Shown here: positions 24,974 to 37,134 of the stretch, piece after piece | How positions within the stretch are numbered: position 1 is the stretch's first letter | Layout of the letters: each line of letters starts with the position of its first letter | Assembly (NCBI GenBank): GCA_019022495.1 | Contig: JAFEKR010000005.1 | Coordinates: 2,294,001-2,358,000 of the forward strand | Direction of reading: 5' to 3' | DNA from: Epichloe hybrida | Lineage: Eukaryota > Ascomycota > Sordariomycetes > Hypocreales > Clavicipitaceae | DNA length: 64,000 nt | Notes under the pieces: model-generated | Database searches by the model: none | What the model was told of the DNA's origin: nothing | What the model saw: only the letters and a program-made list of their open reading frames with translations | Program-made: the position numbers and the translations under genes

Positions 24974-24978
24974 GGATT

Positions 24979-26500
24979 ATTAATAAGATTAAGGGCAAGA
25001 TAATAGAACCCTATAAAAAGTCATGCCTTATAATCTAAGGGTATAAGAATAAAGGGAAATAGGCTATTCTCACACAGGCCCTAATAATTTAACGCGTAAG
25101 CTAATGTCTTATCCTTATAATAGCCCTGTTAGTAAGATTAAGGAAATTCCTTATCTAGCTAAGAGATATCTATTAGGCTTATGTATAGGCCTGTATATTA
25201 CTAGAGCAGCTAATCCTAGCGCGCTTGCTGATTTAAATATGGTATCTCTACCTGCCTAGTATAATCTTAAGGGTTATAAAACCCCTTTACAAGCTTGTAG
25301 AGGTAGGAACATACTAGTAGGTTATGTATTATAAGTATTATAAAGAGAACCTCTAGATAGAAACCTCTATGTATAATCCCTGCCTGCTTATAACTACAAA
25401 GGAAAGCCCTAACTTTACTTACGTTAGAATATAGACTAATAATATAATTAGCCTCTTAGATAAGAAGTTCTCTAAGAAGGAAGAGACCTAGCTTATTATA
25501 GTAGGCTTTAACACAAAGCTAAAGCAGTTCCTAACCTAGGATAGTTCTCTTATATTTAATAGTAGCATTATCTTACTAGAGAATAATACTATTAAGATCT
25601 AGTAGAAAGGGCAGAGTAATAAGTTAGAGTTAGTTCTAATAACTAACTTAAAGCGTAAATACGTTAAGCAAAGGGCCTAAGGCGCTTACATTGCCTTAAT
25701 TTACTAACTAGAGGCTTGCTTTAACCTATCTATTACTACATAACACTAGGAGCTAACCCTAGAGGATGTAAAAGCCCTTAATTACTACCTAAAGTAGTAG
25801 ATAGATTACCTAGAGAGAGGTCTAACGTTTATCCTAATTGACCTTAAGAAGGCAAAGCTCTTTACCTTTATAGATAGATCCTTTACTAATAACTAGGACC
25901 TATCCTTATAACTAGGATATATACTTATCCTAGTAAATAAAGACTACACTAATAGTAAGTTTACGATTAAAGGTAATATTATGTACTTTAGCTTAATAAA
26001 GAGCAAGAGAGTTATGCAAAGCGTGCTTGCCTTGGAAGTCTATGGTATAGTAGCTAGGGTTAATATAGCTTACATAATTATAACCACCCTAAACTTAGTT
26101 ACTAACTGACTAAAGCTCCTAAAGATCCTAGTTATTATATGTATGGATTTATACTCCTTGTTGTTGAAATCAAAAGAGTGGACCGATCCGACTAAACCTA
26201 GGATTACAAAGCCTTATATATTTTAACACTTGTATAAGTGCCTTATTAAGCTTAGTATAATAAAGGAGAAACGCTTAATAATTAATATTATAGCCCTTTA
26301 ATAGTTATATAAACGCTAAGAACTCTATAAGATTTAATATATTAACAGAGAGGATAACCTAGCTAATGCCTTTATAAAGGCATTACCTAATAAGGCCCTT
26401 AAGAGCTTTATCTTAACTAACTAGATAACTATCTAGATAGAGGGATAAGTTACCTGCGCGTAACATACGTATAGTAAGAGGAAAAGGTAATTCTCTAGGA
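24979..26500 (+). pseudogene. Copia C pol, RT and RNase H
   Basis: RT core: KSCLIIQGYKNKGKQAILTQ near 25015-25080, YQAYVQA near 25170, KPLYKLVEVGTY near 25270-25310, and IQTNNIISLLDKKFS near 25430-25475 at the position of the catalytic Asp-Asp site, both Asp now Asn. RNase H: LFTFIDRSFTNNQDLS near 25855-25910, IKGNIMYFSLIKSKRV near 25965-26015 (an expected Glu is not evident), and DNLANAFIKALPNKA near 26355-26400. Stops are TAA/TAG. This is the clearest RNase H copy of the family in the window. Confidence 0.88.
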
Positions 26501-26923
26501 GAATAGCTATAGGGATAAGATAGTAATACGTAGGGGATCTACGCCCTTATAGTTAATATCCCTAGTAGCTATAACTACGCTAGCTTACTAGGCCCTCCTA
26601 GTGGACTATAGAAATTAATAGTGGTGCGTAGGAGGATAAAGGTATTACTAAGGAGGAGGAAGATGTTATATACGCGCTATAGTGTGGTATATGTGTTATT
26701 TTAAGGAAAAGAAGGGAGTTAAAAGGACCCGCTTATCCTTACATAGGCTCATAGGCTAAGCGAGATTATTATTTCCCTTTTTATTAGTAACTATATATCT
26801 AGACAGGCTATAAGTTCTTTTCCTTATATCCCTTATTAATTATATTCTTAATCTATCTTTTCTTTTTTATTTCTATAATTAATATTACGTGTTAATAATT
26901 ATATTAAAAGAGAGAAGTTCTAG

Positions 26924-27230
26924 TGTTAAAACAAAGGTGATATTAATTATGCGTCATAGCTATAATTACCTAGTAGAAGCTTGGGGCGCGCGCGGACCCT
27001 ACACGTAACCTATAACCTAGCACGTTAATTAGCTAGGAAATATAGGGACATAAACGCGTAACCCCTTTTCCCTTTATATATTATAACTTCTAGCTTTTTA
27101 CCTCTCTTTTCTAATAACTTAATCAATCATAATAATAGATAACGCGGCCTAGAATAGATAATCGATGACGATACTATTCTTCGGGCTCACGACTGTATTA
27201 CATTGAATTCAATACCCTGTGAATCTAACA
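26924..27230 (+). repeat. 3' LTR of Copia C
   Basis: 307 bp, starting TGTTAAAACAAAGGTG and ending GTGAATCTAACA, directly preceded by an A/G-rich stretch (AAAAGAGAGAAGTTCTAG, 26906-26923) that fits a polypurine tract. It is followed by the TTAAG duplication. The region 26500-26905 is 3' untranslated sequence. Confidence 0.95.
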
Positions 27231-27235
27231 TTAAG

Positions 27236-28979
27236 TTTAAAGCTATTAAGAAGCTAACTAAGGTTTACTAGTAATACTAATTATACGTGAATAGCCTATA
27301 TTAATTTAAATTCACTCTTTAGGATAAATATGCCTATAATTATAAAATTATTATAAATATTACATATATTAATAGTAACTACCCTATTCTATAAGTTATT
27401 AATATAGCTATATCCTTTAATATAGCTAGATTTATTAAGGATATCTCTATAAAGACTATATAGGAAGCACTCTATCTTTACTAGATTAATATCTATCTAG
27501 GCCCCCTGGATTTAATTATTATAGATGCTAGAATAACCTTTAGAAGTAAGGAATTTAAGTAGCTTATATTATTAATAGTAATTAAGATTAAAGATATCCC
27601 TATTAAGGCTTATTATAGGATTAGTAAGGTTAAGTAATATCACAGGCTACTCTAAAGAGCTTATAATATTATTAGATAAGAATGCCTAATAACACTAGAG
27701 CCTATAGCGTTATAAATAGTAGTTAAAGCTATAAATAACACTATAGGATTAAATAGTCTTATGCTAATAGTCCTTATTTTTAGCGTATATCCTTATATAG
27801 TTAAGGAATTACCTCTATTACTAAATATTATGTAATAAGCCCTTATAATCTAACTAGTAATAAAGGAAGTTAAGCGTATTTATACCTAATAGAAGGTTAG
27901 TAATTCCCTTACTATAAGGAATAGTCCTAATACCTCTATAACTATTAACCTCCTACTAGGATTACTTATATATATATAGTATAAAGGTAAAGGATAAAGA
28001 GGCCCTTATAAGCTATTAGCTATAGAGAGTAAAACCTACACTCTTAAGCTCCCTTAAGGCCCTAAGGCCTTTAGATTAACCTCTATTAAGCCTTTTTATA
28101 AAGATTCTAATAAGAAAAGACCTTCTAAGAGCATAAAGAACTAAGATACTTCCCTATAACCTATAGCTACCCCTCCTATTAATCCCCTAAGGCAAGGACC
28201 TAGAAGACCTTAAAAGAACCCTCCTATTATTATATCTAATATTAATTACGTAGATTAAATAAAAGGTAAGACTAATATCTTTCTATTAGCTAAAGAAAGC
28301 TTTAATCTTAAACTTACAATCTAATTATATAAGAAAGGAATTATTAAGACCCCTAGTAAACCCTTTAAGCTATTTACTAAAGCTAAAATTAATACTCTAA
28401 TTAAATAAGGTATGTTTAAATTTATTAAATATAATAAAAGAGAACATAGTAAAACTAGAATTTTTAATTCCTATATTATTAATAAAGTAAAGGGCAAGAT
28501 AACAAATCTATATAAGAAGTTAAGGCTTATAATCTAAGGTTATAGCAATAAAAAGAAGCTAGTAATCCTAATATAGGCCCTAACAATCTAATAAGCTAGC
28601 TAGCGATTAATCCTTATAATAACACTTGCGTTATTATTACTAGGCCTTATCCTCTAACTTTGTAATATTACATAGGCCTATATATAAGCATAAACGCTTC
28701 TTAGTTGTATAATTCTAGCCTAAATCCCTATCTAAATCCGTTACCTACACCCTATAAGTATAATAATATAAGTAATTAAGCCTCTATATAGTATTATAAA
28801 AGCTAGTACCTACTAGTAGGTAATATATTATTATTACTATAGAGAAATACTCTAGATAATAACCTTTATATTTAACTTATAACTGCTTATAATAATAAAG
28901 GAGAACCTAACCTTTGTGTATATAGGGATATAAACTAATAATATAATTAGGCTATCTAACTATAAGTTCTCTTAATAAG
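27236..28979 (+). pseudogene. Copia B pol, integrase to mid reverse transcriptase
   Basis: Continues B pol after C. The integrase core is at about 27290-27720: a block aligned to the first Asp region near 27350 and the IIIDAR motif near 27520. The linker is at 27720-28250. RT starts near 28370 (TPSKPFKLF, then GMFKFIKYNKRE near 28410) and continues through NIT(Q)AYI-type sequence near 28670 to an IQTNN-like site near 28930, where it is cut by element L. Many Gln/Trp codons are TAA/TAG. RNase H and the 3' LTR are missing. Confidence 0.8.
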
Positions 28980-29268
28980 TGTTGGTTTCACAGGGTATTG
29001 AATTCAATGTAACAAGGTTGTGAGCCCGAAGAATAGTATTATTATTGATTATCTATTCTAGGCTGCGTTATATATGTGTTAAAAAGAGAAGTTAATAGCT
29101 AAACTCTGCGATAATAGAAGGGAAAGGGGGCCGCGTGTTTATAGTCCTATATTTCCTAGCTAATTAACAGGCTAGGTTGCGGGTCACGTGTGGGGCCCGC
29201 GCGCGGCCTAAGCTTTTGCTAGGTAATAGTAGCTATAACACATAATTAATATTACCTTTGTTCTAACA
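28980..29268 (-). repeat. 3' LTR of Copia L
   Basis: 289 bp, plus-strand ends TGTTGGTTTCACAGGG and TTGTTCTAACA. Less mutated than its partner: it keeps GGTTGCGGGTCACGTGTGG. Confidence 0.9.
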
Positions 29269-29645
29269 CTAGAACCTCTCTCTTTTAATATAATTATTAA
29301 CACGCGATATTCATTATAGAAATGAAAAGAAAGGCAGATTAATAATTTAATTAACAAGGGATATAAGGAAAAAGAACTTATAGCCTATCTTAGCGTGTGG
29401 TAGCTAATAAAAGGGAAATAATAATCTTGCTTAGCCTATAAGCCTATATAAGGATAAGTAAATCCCTTCTAAATCCTTTCTTTCCCTAAAATAATATATA
29501 TCCCGCGCTATAGCATATATATAATATCTTCCCCTTTCTAATATAATACCTTCCTTCTCCTATATACTACCACTAGTTTCTATAGTTTACTAGGAGGGCC
29601 TAGTAAGCTAGCGTGGCCGTGGCTACTAGGGATATTAACTATAGG
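29269..29645 (-). other. 3' untranslated part of Copia L
   Basis: Contains the minus-strand polypurine tract next to the LTR (ATTAAAAGAGAGAGGTTCTAG, 29289-29269) and then untranslated sequence matching 26500-26923 of C in reverse. It ends at the K insertion site ACTATAGG. No gene. Confidence 0.8.
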
Positions 29646-29725
29646 CAGAGCATTGTTGTATTGTATTGTATTGTATTTTTTGGCCCTTCGATGTATTGTA
29701 TTGTATTGTATTGCCCTATGTATTG
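29646..29725. repeat. Left terminus of K: TIR plus TTGTA arrays
   Basis: TIR CAGAGCATTG followed by two blocks of tandem ATTGT/TTGTA pentamers separated by a TTTTTTGGCCCTTCGATG spacer. The same arrangement, inverted, closes M at 61304-61383. Confidence 0.9.
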
Positions 29726-30720
29726 TTAGGGAAAAATATAAGTGGGGTATTATATAAATTCATTATATAGTAGATTTTTTAAATAATCTAATTATAGTAT
29801 TCTTTTTTTATATATAATTTAGTTATTTATTTAAAAATCTATTAAGTTTTAGCTTATTTAGAAAAGTAAGCTTATTTAAAATATATAATATCTTAGTAAT
29901 ATTCTTTTATATCTATTTTAAAAAATGATTTTTTCTTAATATATTAAGGGTCTTTTTATTCTTATATCTATTTTCTATGATTTATTATAATTATTTATTA
30001 TATAAAAATACATTATAATACAATACAATTACATTACAATACATTACAATACAATACAATGTATTATTAAAAAGGTAAGGTAGTATATATACTTATTATA
30101 TAGTAGATTTTTAATATAATCTAAATAAGATATCCTTAAATTTTTATACTATTTAGGTATTTAGTTATAGAATTATAAAGTTTTAGCTAATTTAGACTAT
30201 TAAGCTATATATATATAGGGTAGCTATAAATAGTATTATCTAAACTTAACTTATAGTAATATTTATTCTTTATATTTTAAAGGTTATCCTATCTTTCTAG
30301 CTTTTTTATAGGATTTACTATGCATTTTAATATAGTATTTTTGCTTTAAATATAATATTTACCCTAAAGAAATAATTTATAATTCTAAATAAATAAGATT
30401 AAAACTCTAATAAAAATATACTTATATATATAAGGAATTTATTATAAAGAGAAAATTAAAATTTATTTAATACATGCTTCTTTTACTATTAAGCTATTTT
30501 ATTATAATTATAATAAATTATATTAGCTTTTAACCTTTTTTAAACTAAAAGAAAAGGAAAAAACCTAGGAAAAGCTTATAAAGAAAAGGTAAAATATTAT
30601 ATAAAGAATAATCATAATATATATACTATTTTTTTAATATTAAGTAAATAAATAAATAAGCTTTAAAAGTAAGTTTAACTATTTATACTACTTTTAGCTT
30701 ACTTACTTAGTTATATAGTG

Positions 30721-31040
30721 TTTCTTAAAGTGGGTCTAAAAGTGAGTCTTGTTAAACACTAAAAACCAAGTATAATCCCTTTTTATAGTTATATAACTTT
30801 AGCTAAGAAGAGGAGGATATATAAAAGTGGGTCTAAAAGTGGGTCCTATTAGTTATACTATAAGCCTAGTATTATCTCTTTACTTAGTTATATAATTCTA
30901 GCTAAAAAGAAATATACATACAAAAGTGGGTCTAAAAGTGGGTCCTATTAGTTATACTATAAACATAATAATCTCTTTACTTAGTTATGTAATTTTAGTT
31001 AAAAAGAGAGAAATATACTAAAGTAAGTCTTATAGTTATA
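30721..31040. repeat. 98-bp tandem repeat in K
   Basis: Three units of roughly 98 bp, each beginning with a GTGGGTCTAAAAGTGGGTCC-like block (about 30730, 30827 and 30925), plus a degenerate fourth (AAGTAAGTCTTATAG, near 31019). Each unit carries the TTACTTAGTTATATAATTCTAG block. The same array, inverted, is at 59850-60200 in M. The AT-rich stretch 29726-30720 between the terminus and this array holds no gene. Confidence 0.8.
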
Positions 31041-31092
31041 TTAGGACTTACTTTCTATTAGTATAAAATTATAAATAGTATAATATTAAAAA

Positions 31093-31324
31093 TGTTGGTT
31101 ACACCAAGGGATTGGTATGCACTAGTGCAACGTAGGGTCAGGTTCAATGATATAATAAGGTCTAAGGATTTAAAGCTATCTATAGCGTTATGTGGCCATA
31201 AGAAAAGGGGGACGTGAGTTACGTGTGTGCCTCGCGTATAGGTGCAGCTAATCATAGTGCGGCGTTGCCGCACGTGCTCCACTTTCCTAGTGGTTAACCT
31301 AATGTTAACCTAGTTGTTATAACA
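31093..31324 (-). repeat. 3' LTR of Copia N
   Basis: 232 bp, partner of 37135-37366. It contains a perfect hairpin GTGCGGC-GTT-GCCGCAC (31257-31273). Open frames over this LTR are shadows. Confidence 0.95.
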
Positions 31325-31640
31325 CTAGTAACTTCTCTTTTTAGGAAGAAAGTAAGGCAGGATAGATCTAATACTAAAAGAGGGAATTAGCAGGTATATG
31401 AATGAAATAAGCCTGTGTAAGGATAAGTGGGTCCGATGTTAAATTCAGACTCCCTATTGGTTGATAATATAATGCAAAGAAAATCGCTTAATCCGCGGAT
31501 TGGAAAGCGGGCTTAATTAGGAGCTCTAAAAGCTTGAAAAACGCAATAAAAATTAGGATTATTTGAAATAAACACAAGTGGATATAGGGAAATGAAATAA
31601 GGGCTTCTTATTAGCTTGGCTATGGTTGGACCGGACTCTT
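31325..31640 (-). other. 3' untranslated region of Copia N
   Basis: Between the LTR and the end of RNase H. It is less AT-biased than its surroundings (for example TTAATCCGCGGATTGGAAAG at 31488-31507) and contains a purine-rich tract next to the LTR on the minus strand (CTAAAAAGAGAAGTTACTAG, 31344-31325). No gene seen. Confidence 0.6.
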
Positions 31641-34600
31641 ATTAATCTTATCTAGTCTCCGGTCTCTTTACCTAGCCTTTAACTCAAATTACAGCTTTAT
31701 TTAAGTTAATAAAGGTCTCGAGGCTCTTATTTAGGGATATCTTTGTTATCACGTTAGCAAGGTTATTATTGCTATTAATCCATTATACTTCGTAGATCTC
31801 TTGTCGCTTATATGATTACTAAAGTGCTATAATGTTAATCATAAGGCGCTTCTCCTTTATAGAGCCTAGCTTTATAAGACACTTATATAACGAAAAAGAA
31901 TCCATATAGATAATCATGGGGATACGGTTAATCTTCAATTAGTCCGTAATTATATTAAGAGTTATAGTAATTGCATAGGCTATATTAGTACCTTATACTA
32001 TTAAGTATAGTTTGGAAGCGAGGGCGCTATAGGTTACACGCTTGCTCTTTATTAAGCTATACGTAATAATGTTGCCTTTTAAGGTGAATATGTTGTCTTT
32101 CGCCTCTTTATTACTAATGATAATTACGTATTCTATCTAGGAACTTAGATCTTTGTTGTTAGTAAGGGATCCATCCACGAACACGAATAACTTCGCATTC
32201 TTAAGGTCTAGAGGGATGTAATATAGGCCTTAGTCTTGATGTCAGATCTGCCAGTTGAGTCGCTTGTTTAATCGAGTTATATTATTAGGAGTTAGATCTT
32301 GATGTTATGCTATGATTAAGAGGTTGTAAAGGGCTTTAGGTTAATAGATAGTTGTAATATAACTTTCTTATGCTTGTTGTTTAACGTAATCTTGTTTTAT
32401 AGTTAGTGATTACAAGTTAATCTACCTGATTTTCTTGCTCTAGCCTTTCTAATGTAGTTCCATTGAATTGTTAGCGTTTTAGGTAAGGATATAACTATTA
32501 AAGATAAGGGGATTCTTAGCTAATAGCTTCTGCTTTAGCTTCGCTAAGAAATTCGCCTTTTATAGTTCCTTCTCTTTAAGGTTATAGAAATCCTAGTTAC
32601 TAAGGCCTAGCGTATCATTAGTCTGCATGCCAACTACTCTAAAGAGGTTATTATTATTCTCTTCTGTGATTAGTAAGTATAGGTCATAGGACAAGGTTAT
32701 TATCTTAAGCATTTCTTTGTGATAGCGGAAGTAGGTTACGAACTAGTAGGTTCTAGCTTCTATAATTCCGTATAAAGGTTTAATAACTTCCATAATAGTT
32801 CCTTTAGGGAATAGATATGCTATCTGCTTGGGTAACATAGCAATGATCAATCTTGTAAGTTACGTTTTTAATTACACGTAAGCTTGCGTGATGTCTCGAA
32901 TCCATAGGATAATTCCTCTGGATCTAAGCGATGGTGCGATCGCGACAATCAATCATTAGCTTAATCTTTGGATCGTTAGGGATTGGGTTAGGATAAATTC
33001 CTTCCCTTTGTTATTTGTCCCTTAAATTACAAGTCGTGACTTCTTATACGGCGTAGCTGTTCCCTTGCCTTTGATTTCTCTTACTATATAAGATTTGAAG
33101 AGTCTCTTGTTACTATGCTTAGTAGGATCGAATAGCGTGAATCTGAATATATTATAGGCTTGCAAAGCATTAATCTTAATCTGATCTAATAGCTTAAAGG
33201 GCTTGCCTAGGGTTATGATCTTTCCTTCTTAATGTAATTGAAGGGCTAAATCCTAATTAGCTTCTTTCTTTGCTATAATAAATGCTACACTTAACTTACC
33301 GTTAGCTATAAGTTCCTCTATTAATACCTCTTCTTAGTCTTTATTTACTAAGTATGTAGTTACTATGTATTCTATTCCTGTGAGATTAAATTAAACCATA
33401 AGCTTCTTTTATAGTCTTTCACGCTTTCTCTTAGGCTATAGGAGTTCCTTGTTTGTTTCTGAAGCTTCTAGGATAATCTCTTTAATTATTAGGGTCTTAT
33501 TTGTATCTATAGCTTAGTTTTTGCCTCTAGATGTTAACTCGCGAAGTTCTTTAGCATAGTACAGGTTATAATAGTATGGTTTAATAACTATTAATTAGAA
33601 TCTTATTAGTCCACAGGGTATTTAAAGGGTATAGGTTTCTCTATTAGTAGTAAGAAGCTTATAGGGGCTATGCTATCTATCTTTCTCTTGCTAGACGTAT
33701 ATATCTAACTATAGTAGAAGTTAGTGTGTTAGTAGCGTATCTAGGCTATTTCAGGTTCTTAGAGCATCGTGAACCTGTCACTTTACCAAAAGTCATTGGA
33801 CTTTATTAGTGGCTTTGCGAATTGCTTTAGCTCGTTGAATAATAAATACACTTAGCGGTGACTCGTTAGTTATTTATAGATATGCACTAAAGATAAGAAT
33901 CATAGGGATGAGACTATTAGGGCCTGCTAAGTCATTCATAGCTTTCATAGCTATCTAAAGTCATTGCTTAGGCGTGAGATCTTAACCTATAGAGTCTATA
34001 ATGATTGTATAGGCTCGCTATAATAGTCTATGATAGCGTTTGACTTTTCTAATACTGTTGTGGGCCTTGACTAGAACTTTATTAATCTTAATTAATAATA
34101 ATCATGTATAATGCTTGAATTTTACTAATGTAAAGTTCTTTCTAGCATTGTGGATAATCTATTCTAGTGGACTAAGGTAGGTGTTAATCTAGTATTCACG
34201 TAGGGCGTTCCAAATGTTACGTGCCTTTTACTTATTTAGATTAAGGAACTAGGCTGCTTAAAACAAGGTTGTAGAATTAATAATATAAAGAATAGGTTAT
34301 CTGTTAATCTAAATAATATTAACTATAATCTTATAGTTAAACTTATGGTTATCTTTAATTATGAACTTGAATCTACCTAGGGCCTTTCTATTTATTTAAC
34401 AATGGTAGTAAATTTTAGTTAATTATTTAATGGCCTTTGCTTTAATGTCATAGCTAGCTTAGTTTAGTATCTTTATAAGCCATTTAACTAATAGGTGACT
34501 AAATCGTTAATGTAGTTAACAGAGTTCTATTTCTAATAGGTAGAAAGCTACCGTTTCTCTAGCTTCTAGAGTCCACCAAAGATATCCCTATTTCCTAATA

Positions 34601-35320
34601 ACAGGGACTATCTTATTATCTTAGATTAATACGTTCGCGAGGTTGTCTACCTTAACGCGTAACCTATCTATATTATCTAAAGAAAATAAGAAAGGCATAT
34701 GTGTGTTAATTACATAGAAAGGGATTTTACCTAGCTCCGTTAGTACGTTAACCACTCCCCTTATAATCGCGTTTCCGGCACTAAATTTGATCATCTTCTC
34801 TAGAGTTAGTTCGATCTTTAGTGATGGCATTAATCTTAGCAAAGCTTATACTTATCTGATTCCAGCTGTTAAAACACCTAAGGCTCCTGTGTCGGGCATT
34901 ATCCCTTAGAAAACTTCTTTAAAGTAACATTCCTCTGAAATATAAGAGGTTTTCATATTATTAAAGGGATTATGCTTAAGGTATGTGTGCTTAAATGATT
35001 TATCTCTTAGGATATTAATAACGTTGCTGTTATCTAGTTGAAGTCCTAATATAAAGAATTATATAATACTTAGCTAGTTAAACTTTAATATAGAGGTCTC
35101 TTTAGCATTATTATCCTTGTCTTCGTTATCATTAGATTTAATAAAGGTTTTAGCTAATTCCTATGCTCCATTAGCAAGGTTATTAGCTTCTTTAGATACT
35201 TAGCCTTCATAGGCTATAAGGAATGCCTAATACTTTTTCTCTATTAGCAGTAATTAGTATCTCTTATTCTTCCACTAACATTCTTTTACCTCTTTTTAGT
35301 CTTTCTCTAGATAGTTTATT
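31640..35320 (-). pseudogene. Degraded Copia pol of element N
   Basis: Minus-strand. The protease has an intact catalytic motif MPDTGALGVLTAG at about 34902-34862. The next 74 codons (34842-34621) are open: KIELTLEKMIKFSAGNAI, then PFYVINTHMPFLFSLDNIDR and LRVKVDNLAN, the block that follows the protease in fungal Copia proteins. The integrase core is about 34450-33800. RT lies at about 33270-32240 and includes KPLYGIIEARTY-stop-FVTYF near 32790-32715. RNase H is at about 32215-31740. Stops are mainly TAG/TAA at Gln/Trp positions. Confidence 0.88.
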
Positions 35321-36870
35321 AACTAGCATTTATTCTTATTATAAATATAGCATTTACTATAGTTATAGCCTTAGTTATAGTAACTATAGCCTTTGCCTTA
35401 ACCTTATTAATTATATAGTCGATTATAATAGCGGTCTATAAACATCACCTCTGATTTGTTAGTATTAGTGGTACTAATAGTGCTTTAATTAAATTAGGTA
35501 GCTAATTTGTTAGCTTTAGTAATAGAGATTAATTTACGGAGGTCTCTAGTAAGTCCTTTAAAGCTAGGTAAATAATTATATTCAGCTTGCTTGCATTCTA
35601 GAACACTAGAAATTACGCTTAGGGTCTGATAATAGAGTTCTATATTAACTATTAATAAGGGAAAGAGTCCTCTATAGACACGTTTAAGGGTTATAAGCAG
35701 AATCTTAAGATAATCTAGCTTAGATTTATCTAGATTAGTAGTAATAATATTCCTAAGCGTTGTACTGTTCTATTCTTAGCAATAGAACTGCTAGTTGCTT
35801 TCTGTCTTGAATTGCTAATGAATGTTATTAACCATTTGTTTGTATATGAAGCCTTTGTTTACTAGATAATTAAGGTAATACTATTTAGTATTACCTGAAA
35901 GTATAATAGGAAGAGCCTTGTGCATGTATTCCTACGGGAGATTTAGTCTGTTGTATTTGTTCTAGAATAAGTTAACTTTTAGCGTAAGGAAGTTATATAT
36001 CTTCCCGCTATAATAGTTATTATCCTTATAGCTCTTTATAAGTTCTAAGATCTTTCTCATAATTTGATCTTTAGATAGGATTATTACTGTTTACACAGCT
36101 GGGGTTATTTATTGAATTGATTATTCCGGGATAATTAGTGGAATTATCGGATTTGTTAGGGGTTAAGGTGTGTTTCTTCTTAGAGGTGGTTGTGTAGCTA
36201 GAGGGTTGTTTAAAGCGGGATTGTAAGGGTTATTAATTGGGGGATTGTATATAGGAGGGTTGTATACTAAAGGGTAATTAATAGGGGCAGTGTGAATTAA
36301 AGGGCTTGTGATCGGAGGGCTTTTAAGGGTAGGATTATTTGAAGAGAGGAATTTACTTGTGGTGATTTGCTTTATAATTTCGTTTTTAAGCTACTATAAC
36401 ATTGTTTCTTCTTTAAGGACTTAAATTAATAATTCGATAATCTTACTACTTTGATTTTGAATAATATAGACGCCATTCTTACGTAGGCAGTCTTGTAATT
36501 CGCGCACTAAAGGTTATAAAGCTTAATTAAGTGTTTCTTTTATCTAGCCATTAAGGTTATTATAGAAGATCTCCTAAAGAGCAAGATCTTTATATTAACT
36601 GCTCTCATAAACATTAATTATCTAAGCAAGATAGTTATTAAGCTCCTATTCCTTAGTAGTCTAAGGATCTAGTTCTCTTAAGCTCTCCTAGTTAGTAGTG
36701 ATAACTAAGGCATGTTTTTAAAGTTATAAAGGTAGGCTTACTTTATTAGGTCTTAATTAGGCAGGCTGCTTTCCTTTAGTAGTCTAGGATAAAGCTTATT
36801 TATTACTTAGGGGTGCTATTATTAATAGTCTTTAGCTAGTAAGGCTAAGGGATTTTTAACTAGTAGGGTT
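35320..36870 (-). pseudogene. Degraded Copia gag of element N
   Basis: A long minus-strand frame with few stops for this region. Readable parts include ELQDCLRKNGVYIIQNQSSK (near 36500-36440), a Pro/Asn-rich spacer with NNPTLKSPPITSPLIHTAP and YNPPIYNPPINNP (about 36340-36200), MRKILELIKSYKDNNYYSG (near 36063-36005) and the zinc knuckle KCYIYNKNKC-stop (near 35360-35325). The region 36870-37134 to the LTR is leader. Matches gag of G. Confidence 0.82.
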
Positions 36871-37134
36871 AAGGGGTTTTTTAATCTCTAGTTTAAGTAG
36901 TTATGCATGGCTATAAACTCTCGGTTAGTTAATTGGTTTTCTTATAATAGATAATAGGATTAATTCTTCTATTAATAGTTAGAGACTTGCTAATAGAAAA
37001 AGTCAAATCCCTAGGAAGCCTAACATCTAGTATCTAGAGTCTATCTTCCTTTAGCACACTTCCTTAGGTAGCTAAAGGAAGGCCTCTTCTTAAGTAATTC
37101 CTTGCTTATCTATGGTTTTTTAACCACTAATTAG

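Larger units (their letters stand above)
6983..27230 (+). mobile_element. Copia retrotransposon C (family alpha), complete but split by D and G
   Basis: Full-length plus-strand Copia element with two 307-bp LTRs (6983-7289, 26924-27230), TGTT...AACA termini and a perfect 5-bp duplication TTAAG. It spans 20.2 kb because Gypsy D (10857-17441) is inserted in its integrase and Copia G (18197-24973) in its RT. Without D, G and their duplications it is about 6.9 kb, a normal Copia size. Own pieces are 6983-10856, 17447-18196 and 24979-27230. All coding domains are present in the right order but carry RIP-type stops. Confidence 0.95.
6155..28979 (+). mobile_element. Copia retrotransposon B, fragmented host of elements A and C
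   Basis: Plus-strand family-alpha Copia copy surviving as two pieces, 6155-6982 and 27236-28979, separated by the insertion of C. The duplication TTAAG flanks C (6978-6982 and 27231-27235), and B reads straight through once C and one TTAAG are removed. Its gag and 5' LTR must lie left of A, outside the window. Its 3' end is cut at 28979 by the LTR of L, without a continuation seen on the far side of L. It is the oldest layer of the left block because A and C both interrupt it. Confidence 0.85.

Noticed and set aside
30721..31040. Spaced repeats considered as a CRISPR array
   Set aside because: Units are contiguous 98-bp tandem copies without unique spacers, in a fungal transposon.
31058..31282. 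Open frames over the LTRs of N (also 37154-37376), I (49219-49440) and G (18196-18387)
   Set aside because: They lie within LTRs, have no homologous coding context and cross element borders.
35223..35441. Plus-strand open frame rich in Ser/Tyr
   Set aside because: Antisense of N gag next to its zinc knuckle.
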